Assembly: GCA_031761405.1 (NCBI GenBank)
Contig: JASEVX010000011.1
Location: forward strand, 24,973,238 to 25,037,237
Source: Serripes groenlandicus
Lineage: Eukaryota; Mollusca; Bivalvia; Cardiida; Cardiidae
Direction of reading: 5' to 3'
DNA: 64,000 bases
In this document: piece by piece, positions 25,401-37,400 of the stretch
Layout: each line of letters opens with the position of its first letter
Numbering within the stretch: the first letter of the stretch is position 1
Translations under genes and position numbers: made by a program
Notes under the pieces: model-generated
What the model saw: the letters and a program-made list of their open reading frames with translations, nothing else
Databases searched by the model: none
What the model was told of the DNA's origin: nothing

Positions 25401-28400
25401 TGAAAACTTCATCCCTGAATCGTACCGGAAGATTGGACAATCTGTTCTTGGTGATCCGCCAAATGAGATAGTTTGCGATTGTCCTGAAAATATCGCATTT
25501 TTTTAAACAAATAAATGATTGTTTGCCTGGAAAGAATGTTGGGTGGAGTACTGGTGTGAGAAATCAAGGCAACACATGAGAAGTTAACAGGTCGCCGTGA
25601 TATGACTGATAAACTGTTGAAAAGTTGAAAACGGTGTTAAAACCAAATCAATCTACACAAGGAAATAGGAAATTCCCTATTGAGATGACAAAATAATATC
25701 ATTAAAAAAAAAAAAAAAATGAAACAGTCAAAAGAATATTAATGTTTCAATGTTAGACATTTCAGACATTTCTATTGACTGCAATGCCATAATTCTCATT
25801 GATGAAGATTTTAAAAAAGTCAAACGATAGGATTTTAACCCTTTCCAACATACAACAAATCTGCAGCATACTACTTTGAAATTAATTTGACAAAAGTATG
25901 AAAAGTCGCAACAAATCAAACTATTGAATAGAGTTGAACAAATTGTGGCAAAGAGTTAGAATTCGCTCGTTTTGAGCAATTACTCATTTTGTCACATTGT
26001 TTTCAATAGTCGTCCGCTGCAGAGGCGTCAGAAAGCGTTTACGTATGGAAACATTGTTAAATCCACGCGCTATCCTTACTTTGTAGAGGTTGCGTTCAGT
26101 AACGGGAACAGCTGTTTGTAGTAGCTAGGTCCTTGGAGGACGATTACTTCTTCCGCTGTTATATCAACTGTTTCCCCCGATAAACCAACTGCGGCTTGTA
26201 AAAACGACAACCAATCAAACTGCGGAATAAATGGCAAGGTAAATTGTTTTGTTGCTTAATTGGGGATTGTATGACGTTGTCAACATTATTTCAGCTTTAT
26301 CAGGTCGACAGTTCGCTTATTCATGATCCCTTGGTAAACAAACCTACAGTGTAGGCTCTAGTCTCGGAAATGTGCCTTGCATAAGGGCACATGACCTTTG
26401 CCGCAGTGCCACGACTTGGGATCGAACCTGGAACGCCCTGTTCCAAATCCCCGACGCTAACTACTCGGCCACGGCGGATTCCCTAAACGACAAGGTGAGG
26501 CAAGGTAAACATCATTGTTGGAATACCGTGGCGTAAGGGCCAACCTATTGCCTCGTGGGATTTATTCCGAGCACGGGGCTACACATGTCATTTCACTGTG
26601 ATAACTAGGGGAATCCGCTGTGGTCGAGTGGTTAGCGTCGAGGATTTCAAAACCGGGTGTACCGGGTTCGATTCCCAGTCGCGGCACTACGGTCATGGTG
26701 GCGTGACCTTGGGCAATGCACATTTTCTAGCCTGGTACTGGTTTGTTTACCCAGGGATCACGAATAAGTGAACTGTCGCCCTGATTTAACTGAAATAATG
26801 TTGAAAGCGGCGTAAAACCCAAATAAATAAATAAATAGATAAATAAATAAGTGATAACTAGGTTAACACACACACACACGTTACACGCACGTAATCATCT
26901 CCTGGGATAAATATCACACATTCAATTGTAAGTAAAAACTAAGTTGTCCACTGGTGCCTACCTTATTTTGAGTTACGTCAAATCATGATATAGTAGATAA
27001 AATGCGCTTTTGTGTCAAGAAAATAGCAATTGAACCGTCTTAAATGAGGGCTTCTGACATGATATCAAGGATATTTCAGCTCGTCCAACATTCTTTCCAA
27101 CGCTAGATAAAAGTCAGTACGACACCAGTGGACTAACAGCCTGTACGAAAATCAACAACTTTGACTTGAGTGTGAAGTACTAGTGTGAAGAAAGGTCAGG
27201 AATCCCATGAGACGGCGAACTAGCCACCGTGATATGGCAGAACGATTGTTAAGCCTTTCCCTCAAATAGACGCTTTCTGACGCCTCTGCAGCAGACGGCT
27301 TTTTGAAAACATAGTGACAAAAGAAGAAATTGCACAAAACTTGCAATTTCTCCTTTTGCCACAATGTTTTCCGCTTTTTGTCATAGGTTTTCGATTCAAT
27401 TAGGGAGATTTTCTATGTTTTGACAAAATACGTTCAAAGCCGTCTGCTGAAGAATTGTCGAATGAGGGAAAGGGTTAAATACCGGCATAAACCAATCAAT
27501 CAATCACCTAATATGTCATTTTCGAATAAAGGAACGTCATACTGCCGCTCGTATTTTCCTCGAAATTGTCTCATTCCAATAGCAAGTTCTAAGCATGACA
27601 ATACACATTATGTCAGACTATTCACTATGCATATAAGAGAATTCATAACGTTCTCCTTGCGGACAGATTTGTTTAATTAATTAATATAACTCTAGAACGA
27701 ACTCATAAAGGTGTGTTCGAAACCCGGGTCATACCAAATACTTCAAAATGATAGTAATGATTGAGTTCCCTCCTTGGTGCTCAGGATTGATTGATTGATT
27801 GATTGATTGGAGTTTAACGCCGCTTTTAACAATTTCTCAGTTATATCAAGGCGGCTATTCACCTACTCATGCATTTTCTGGTTTTTCTCACACCAGTACT
27901 CCACTCAACAATCTTCCCAAGCAACTGGCTGCTTTTCCACATAGACTTAGCCCATTGGTGGAATACGGAATGACGCATGTCGCATTGACTTTTGTCAATC
28001 GTCGGAAAGAAAGATTGGCCGAGCCGGGATTCGAACTCACAACCCCTGGAGTTGGTGCTCAGGAAAGATGAGATAACCTAACGACGGATGCATCGGTGCC
28101 TGGATAAACATATTGGTAGTACTGCTTATTCATTCAGAGCATGTCGTACTGTAACAACATACTGTTTACGCTGAGTGGTAATCTCTATTCAACGAACAAT
28201 AATAGCTTCGATATTCCCATCCATTGCTAGTGTGTACATGTATCTATATGTTCAGTTGAATTGATACAAGTCAATGTAACATTTTGTAAACTGTTTATAT
28301 TTTACGCTCTCTTTTCAAAATAAAATACTTCCGCCTTGGTGAAGCGTCAATCGAGGGTGCGTGAGGTCACAGGTTTGATCCCGGATTGGTTCATTCCACA

Positions 28401-31400
28401 GACCTTAACAATGGTAGTAATAGCTACCCTCCTTGGCGTTGCGGGGTAAGCATTACGACTGACTGACTGGTGTCAGGACAAAGGGACCAGTGGTATTGCT
28501 AACTAACTCAGGAAACGTCGTGATATAACTGAAACATTGTTCAAAGCGGCTTAAAATACAAAATAATCAACATTTAAACAAATATAATACATCAGAAAAA
28601 AGCGACTTTGAAAACGTATAGGCAACGACTGGACATTTTCTATGAAGATTGTGTAATCATTGATACAAATTGAACAATAGTGATAGAAGGGACATATTTA
28701 TCATCATGAGCAATTTATCCGTTTGCCACAATGTTTTCAACAGTCCACTGCTTCCGTTGCTTGGAAATCCGTCTCGATATGGGAAAAGGTTTTCCACTAA
28801 CCTTTACATTTGTAAATTCGTCAGGGTTAGCATACTGGTCCTGAAGTGCGGCAATCGTCATTGGATTATAGAGAGTGTTCATGTCCCTTCTTTGACTGGC
28901 AGGGACGATAATCTGAAAACAGGTTTATTCCAGTCAATTTGTTACCGAAATACTTCAGAAAATGGGAAAAGCGCCAAATTCCGAACACATAAATCATAAT
29001 AACTAGCCGAAAAACAATGACCATAGACCTACGCTGAAAAAATCCAAGATGGCTACCACGCATGGTCTTTTCTTACTAACGGTAATGTTTCATTCTGATT
29101 ATGTTTCAAACTTTTTTCCCCCCGTCGGACTGACCTATTAGCGGCAATGGTTCATTCTGCTTTACCTTTGCAAATTTCGTTTCAAACTTTTTTTAATTTA
29201 CGTTTTGACTTCCTAACGGCAATGCTTCATTTTGATTTACCTTTGCAATTTTTGTTTCAAACTTGTCTCTCTCGACAGTCTGACTTACTAACGGCAATGT
29301 TTCATTTTGATTAACCTTTGCAAGTTTCGTTTCAAACTTGTTTTATTCTACGGTCTGACTTTCTAACGGCAATGGTTCATTTTGATTTATCTTTGCCGGT
29401 TTCGTTTCAACTTTGCTTCCCGACGGTCTGACTGACTTACTTACGGCAATGTTTCATTCTGATTTACCTTTGCAAGTTTTGTTTCAAACTTGCCTCTCTC
29501 GACAATCTGACTTCCTAACGGCAATGTTTCATTTTGATTTACCTTTGCCGATTCAGTTTCAACTTTTTCCCCCGACGGTCTGACTTCCTAACGGCAATGT
29601 TTCATTTTGATTTACCTTTGCCGGTTTCGTTTCAACTTTGCTTCTCGACGGTCTGACTGACTTACTTACGGCAATGTTTCATTTTGATTTACCTTTGCCG
29701 GTTTCGTTTCAACTTTGCTTCCCGACGGTCTGACTTCCTAACGGCAATGTTTCATTTTGATTTACCTTTGCCGGTTTCGGTTCAACTTTGCTTCTCGACG
29801 GTCTGACTGACTAACTTACGGCAATGTTTCATTCTGATTTACCTTTGCAAGTTTTGTTTCAAACTTGTCTCTCTCGACAGTCTGACTTCCAAACGGCAAT
29901 GTTTCATTTTCATTTACTTTTGCCGGTTCCGTTTCAACTTTTTCGCCCGACGATCTGACTTCCTAACGGCTATGTTTTATTTTGATTTACCTTTGCCGGT
30001 TTCGTTTCAACTTTGATTCTCGACGGTCTGACTGACTTACTTACGGCAATGTTTCATTTTGATTTACCTTTGCAGGATTCGTTTCAAACTTGTTTTATTC
30101 TACGATCTGACTTGCTAACGACAATGTTTCATTTTGATTTACCTTTGCCGGTTTCGTTTCAACTTTGTTTCCCGACGGTCTGAGTGAATTACTTACGGCA
30201 ATGTTTCATTTTGATTTACCTTTGCCGGTTCGTTTCAACTTTGCTTCCCGACGGTCTGACCGACTTCCTTACGGCAATGCTTCATTTTGATTTACTTTTG
30301 CCGGTTTCGTTTCAACATTTCCCCCCCGACGGTCTTACGTTTGCAAGCTTCGTTTCAAACTTGTTTTTATTCTACGGTCTGACTTACTTACGGCAATGTT
30401 TCATTTTCATTTACCTGTGCCAGTTTCGTTTCAAATTCGACAACATCATCAACCTGTTGGTCCAGATCATCAGCAGTACTGCCCAACACAACTGCGGTAT
30501 TGTATATCATCGTCCTGTAGGCTTCTTTCTTATCTTTGTGCGTCTTATCCGTGTAAAAGTCGATTGTCTGCATTCCTAGCCAAATCTGGTCGATCTGTTG
30601 TATAGAAAGGGTTGGCCTTAAACGTATAAGCATTTTCAAGAGCAAATTATGGTTGAAATATGTTATTGATATGGCAAAGCGTTTTAATATTTGTTCGTTA
30701 GAGATATATCTCTCTAAATTTGAAAAGTATCTCTCATTAATAGAGAGATATCTCTCTTTCTAGAAGATATCACTCAATTAGCCTTCATTTGCTGACTTTC
30801 GGTTGCCATTTTTCGTGTCAAGGTCAAATTACACAAAATTTCACCAAATACATCCGCGGCTAGCCCATTAGAGTGTATACCTTCGAATCCCGTGATGAGC
30901 GGGTTCTGTCTTTGGGATTTTGCCACACAAACGGCGCGAGTACTGGTTATGTCTCAAGGAAGCAGAAATCGAGAGTGATTAATATAAGCTTAAATCTTCT
31001 TTCGAAATCGATGTAAAATAAATAAGTTTAAATTGAATTAAAGAGTAACGCTGAAGAAGGTAAACATGTTGTAATCCCTAGCCGGGTTATATAACTTTAC
31101 AAATACTAATAGTGGCGCAATAGCGTTAAGCCTGATGCGCCGATGTACCAACTGAACTTGTCATTAACTAGACGAGATAGGACCAAAAATATGTTGAATG
31201 CGGCATAAAACCCCATATAAAAACACATAAGAGTTCTTCTTGACTATTCTGATAACTAAAGGGCAAACAATGCTGATTTCAAGTGATGCAGCTCATTACA
31301 AGCTCACTAACCTGAATCTGTATTGTTTGCAAAACCCCTCAGTATTGCCGTATGCGTTCAAAAGAGTCAAGAGTACAAATGAGCTGCGTCTGGTGATTTC

Positions 31401-34400
31401 GGTGTTTTGGAGTACATATTCTAAAGAACCGCTTCAATGCGACGATTGGGTAAGGAGGTCGAATGAATTATTAGAACGCTCTTTAAGTTACTAAGAGCTC
31501 CTCTCATACTCACGAATATCCCATTCATTGAGTTATTCTTATCGACCATGCCTACCCAGATCGAGATGAGGGGGACGTGTACAACATACTTGAGTACAGT
31601 TTCTAAAGAACTGTTTCAATAAGACGATTGGGTTTGCAGGTCGATTAAACATTTCCAGAACATGGATTACACCCTCAACTAAGAATTGTTCTCATACTCA
31701 CGAATATCCCATTCCGTGAGTTGTTCTTATCGTCCATGCCTACCCAGACCGAGATGAGGGGGACGTTGTTGTATTTCTGTAAATTCACGATAAGTTTCGT
31801 CAGATCAAAAAGACTCTCCCTCCATCTACCGCCATCCACGCAACCTAGTAACGGCCAGCCTCCGAACTCATTCAGAAGTCGTATATACCCAGTAGTGTTT
31901 GCTTCTTCTATTAGCTCTGAAAGCAGGCATATCATGTCAGATGAAATTCAACCCTAACAACACTATGATTGCAGAATTATTAGTTGTACCATGGAAACGC
32001 TATCTTGGCTAGGTAATGATAGTGTGTATATTACATTGCCATGGATATGTTTGGTAAAGTAATGAACAAAGCTGCATTGGTTTGCAAACATAGGAACTGC
32101 AAACCACAACAAATATTATGTGTAACCCCAACAATAAGGTAACACCTATCATTTTCAGCTTTAAATATGAAGGAGAGTATAAGATGCAACAATGATCCAA
32201 GTTTGAAATCACCTGCCCTAGCACGTATTGTGAAAAAGTTACAGAACGAAACTTCAACGTTGAGCTAAACGCAAATGTTTCACGCGGCAGCATCACCTTA
32301 GTCTCCCTTTAGCCACCTCGTCGTGGCGAGACAAAATGTTACTTTCTTATAATGAAGGACTATACTTGACCGCTTTCGCCAGAAGCAGGTCATTTCCGCA
32401 AATGTAGGGTCACTTCAAGAAAGTATCGAAAGAACCAAAATAATTACCATTGTTTGTATTAAAGATATAAAGCCAATATGTGACGCCTTTAGCAGCGGGC
32501 TACTTTTGAATAAAACCAGCTTAAAAGTTATGCTTTTTTATTTCAACGATGTTAAGATGTTTATTTGTGGTATTTTCAAAGCAGACGACACACAAATTAT
32601 CATTCTGAAAGAAAGGATTTTTCTGTAATTGGAGGTTAATTAGTCAATATTTCAAATATGTGATGGTACTCATAACAGCTTAGATTGTCCTTGAGGTTTT
32701 ATAACGTGGTCGGTAAATGACATGCAGGACATTTCATTTAAACCCATTTCTTACAATGCATTAGCAATTTTTAAAATTGCATAGTATTTTCATTAAAAAA
32801 AAATTTTGAATAGTTTTTCTTAGATGTTTTTCGATTCGTCTGCTGCAGGCTAGTGTATGTGGAAAAGGGATTAAAATATTACACATATGTTAGCGTGTGC
32901 GTGGGAAAATGTACAAGTTTTCTTTTCTTGACTTAGCAGGTGGACAAGATGGTGTTAAAGGTGCTGAACACCAGAACATAAATATTAAAGTCAACGTTTT
33001 AAAACTGTTCATGATTGTCTTGACATATTAGAATCATACTTCTGAGATAAAATAAGAGTAATAAATTAAATTTCCAGAACAAAAACAATCCAAATGATGA
33101 TATTTTATGCTTGATGTTTTACTGTAAACCAAATTGTGTACATTTTCTGAACTTTCAACTCCCTGTTTCTCATCATTTACTGCCAAAATCGTCTCGAACT
33201 ATTTATTACTTACATTGTTTTCACTATAAGCAATATTTTCAGAAGTTTCAACATTTTCAAAATGTTGATCTCCATCTGGAGTTCAGCACCTTTAACCTAC
33301 ATTGTTCAGAAATGCCAACTTGTACCTTTTCCCATGCACTGGCTCATATGTAGATGCTCATCAGAGTCTTTACTGTACCAAGATACAACACGAGCACTTA
33401 TCAATTGAATTGACTCCGAGCCGCGGTAGCTCAGTCGGTTATACATTCGGGGTCTGTGAGTTCGGACTCCAGTTCGGCTAACATATATTCAGACGTTTGA
33501 CAAAAGTTCATGTGACATACCTCATTCGTCTTCAAGCCATGGGCTAAACGCTGTATGTAGAAACGTAGCCACCTCTTGGTAAGACTGTTGTGTGGTGTAC
33601 TGGTGGGTGAAAGCCAGACAATACATGGGTAGATGAAATGGTCGCCCCGACATAACTGAACAATTCTTTTGAAAGCCTCACTAAAAGCTCAATCAACACA
33701 TTATATCGAGGGCTTGGCGTGAAACGGTTGTAACTAAAATTTGTATTTTTTTTACCAAGGTGAATTACCTCGCCATACAGTCTTTATAAGCGTAAAATCA
33801 TTTTTCTTGGTAAACAATGGAAATTTAGGTGCCATTGCTCGTTCTGAGCAATGGCACCTAAATTTGCATTGTTTACAAAAGGGTCAAAATTGCCCCTAAA
33901 CCAAGGTTTTCCAAATAGGTTTTTAGTTACAACCGTTTCACGCCAAGCCCTCGATATGTTTACCTTCATTCACACAGGATTGGTACATGTTCTTGACTTT
34001 CTTGACAGCTGTAATATCGTCGTCATCGTCTTCTTCTAGTAGACCTGCAGTTTATTTTAAATTCACATATTTACAATATATATGAGCCGTTCCGCGAGAA
34101 AAGCAACAGTGTGGACTGCGTAAAGTATCGACCCGGATCAGCCTAAGCATGCCGCGCTTTGTATAACAACCATCAGAACGATATCATGCAAACTCAATTT
34201 ATTAAATTGTATTAATGTTCACGCTTTCAAGATGAGCTCATTGAACGTTTAAGTAGCTGCATGTATTAATTCTTCATCAGCTATTAAATTAACCAATATT
34301 AAAATATTTAATTATCGTTGTTATTATTATTATTATTATAATAAATATTTTTTGAAATCATATATTTTTTTTATTATTATAATAATTATTATTTCTATAA

Positions 34401-37400
34401 TAATAATTGTTATTATTATTATTTTTATTATTGTCATTAGCATATTTTTTTTTTATATCAATGATGTTATGACTGAATATATTATTGACGTAAAACAATA
34501 CGGTACCTTTAACTTTCAAACTGACGTCATTTCGTAGAACGGAGTACGACGCATAATGTACGGTTTCCGTCGGTAATTCCCGGCTCTTCATCCACCCTCC
34601 ACATGCGAACTCGTAGAAATCCTCACATGGGTCTACACGCTCATCCATCGACTTGATTATATACGAGGCTGAAAGGTGAGTGTGTTTCTCAATGAGGTGT
34701 AAAGATGTAATCAACCATCTTTCTCTGTGACACGGTTAGCTTAATCAACCATCTTTCTGTGTGACACGGTTATCCTTCTATAACTGCATTGTTCCTTTTG
34801 GCAGGCGTAATTGATCAGTCTACAGGGTTTGACATCTGACCAATAGTTAATGGACTAACTTCCCTAAGGCAGTTGGGAGATTGTATAAATACAGGATTGA
34901 TTTCATACCAATTTAGTCACTCTGGTGACAGTGAGCTGGATAGACATGTTGTTTGGAGAGTAACAACTGGGTTTTTTGGAACATGTACATCTCGTAATGC
35001 TACTTTGTTACAGAGGGCAACATAGAGTTGACGGTATTGTCAGAGTTTAAGATGATATGTATAAAGATCTTTTCCTTAAACTATTTTACTTATTATCAAA
35101 CAAAACTCTATGATGGGGGTACTCCAAATAAACGTCTCATCTAGTCTTCAAATCATCGATGAATACTCTCAAGACTATGCTATGCTATGCGTGCACGCCT
35201 GATTTGGTTTTAATTTGCCTTCATTAACAGTCTTCCCGTCGCCATTTGATGTGTAAAATTACACCAAATTACAACAACTACATCCGCGGTCAGCCCCATA
35301 GAGTGTATACCTTCACCAAAATGCATTAAATATACGAAAATGCTTTTTAATTCATTGTAAATATGTATAGGATGCATTAGAAGCGCTTGATTTGAACATA
35401 TTTAGTATTTTGACCTTCTCTGAAAGTGGAAGTAGATTATGTAAAAAAACAGTTTTGGCCCAGCCCGATTTCTTTCAAAATGACGGTAAATTACGCGGAT
35501 GAATTATGTATCAATACAAAACACCCCATTTGTTGGATTATTTTAAAGTTTAGAGGTTACGCTCTTCAATGATATAAAATGTGATAATCGTAGGTTGAAA
35601 CCTGTTGATTTACATGGAAAAACATAGTTCACTGAATTACAAAAACTACCTCTTTTTTTTAGGCCATTTATAGGCAAATATGATGAGCATTACTACAGTA
35701 TTTTGATAAAGATGTGACAATATATTTCGACTACCATATAGAGTTGAAGTTTTTTTATTATCTGATTATATCATCATTTTTATCTAATTCTCATTGTACA
35801 CGTAGTCGTTTTATTACATTATTTTATTAGAATTATAATAACATATCGAGGGCTTGGCGTGAAACGGTTGTAACTAAAATTGGTATTTTTTCACCAAGGT
35901 TAATCACCTCACCATAAAGTCTTTATAAGCGTTAAATCATTTTTCTTGGTAAACAATGGAAATTTAGGTGCTATTGCTCGTTCTGAGCAATGGCACCTAA
36001 ATTTGCATTGTTTACAAAGGGGTCAAAATTGCCCCTAAACCAGGGTTTTCAAAATAGGTTTTTAGTTACAACCGTTTCATGCCAAGTCCTCGATATACGA
36101 AAGTTGTCTATCATAGTGGTCACCAGGTAGTTATTGTAGTTCAGGGAGTCTTAAATTTAATAACACTTTACGAACCTGCTAAAACACAAGCCGGGGTTGT
36201 GCACTCGGATGTATCACAGCCTGCAATAATCATACATATTTCTTATGATTAAAGTTGTAAATTCTTGTTACGGATCGCTGCACTGAAACGCAAGAGCAAT
36301 TCACCACACATCTCTCATGCTATTTTTTCCAGGAATGCTCGCTGTGGTCATAGTGCGTGCAGTGTCCATAACTAAGGCACATTACCTAGCATAATACTGG
36401 CTTTTTTTCACACAGGGATCATGAATAAACGTTCTATATCAGATGACAGCCTCGGTGGTTTAGTGGTAGAGCGTCCGGCTCGGGTATGGCAGGTCTCGTG
36501 TTCGACCAAATACCTTGACAATGGTAGTAACTGCGACACTCCATCGTCTTCGGGATTGTTGGGTTAGCATTATGCCTGACTGACTGGCTGGTGTCAGAAT
36601 AACTAGACTAGTCGTACCTGTAACCTACCTAATAAACGCCGTGATACAACTGAAGACAATGTTGAGAGCGGTGTAAACCACCAAACAATCAATCTATACC
36701 AGATGTATTACCAAAATCGGTGTAAATCCCGAAGATTACAATCCTACGATCTTTGCTATTCATTATCTTCACCAAATTTAACGTCAAACATTTATTATAT
36801 CACATCGTATTTCTGGGCATATTACCATAACCACCGGTAAGCTTATCCTTACACCATCGCATAAGTCGTTATACTTTACCCGCAACCCTGGGCGCCGTGG
36901 AGTGAAGCCACCACTACTACCATTTTATATGTCTTTGGATTGACCTGACCTGGGATCGAACCCGGGTCTCCCAGTCTCGAGGCAGACACTCTGATCACAT
37001 CACCAACGAAGCATTGAAACAAAAGGTAAACCATGATACATTTCTGGCCTCCTGTCCATAATATACATACAGATAATAATTTACATATAGAGGAGTGGAA
37101 ATATAACATTGTCTTTTCAAATTAATTCACTTTTGAAAGATCTTAACTAACTATTCATTTTCTGTGTATAGCGACTAAATAAAAAAAAGTAAATAAAACG
37201 AAAGGGTAAGTTACAGACATACATGTATGACATGAGAAGAGAATTATTGACCGAGGTTTTCGAGCATCAATTGTCCTCTCCTATCACTATGCCACCTACT
37301 GTATAGACATTTCGCAAATAAAGCTTACTAACATCAGATGTCATGTCTTTGCACACTGATCTTAGTCTGCAACATCAATATAATTATGTCATGACAGTGC

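Noticed and set aside
28670..28999. 109-codon plus-strand frame
   Set aside because: Antisense shadow of exon 8 and a MITE-2 remnant.
33418..33480. tRNA-like sequence with A and B boxes (also at 26620, 44030, 62370 and others)
   Set aside because: Each continues into a conserved 3' SINE body and lacks a complete cloverleaf; these are SINE heads, not tRNA genes.
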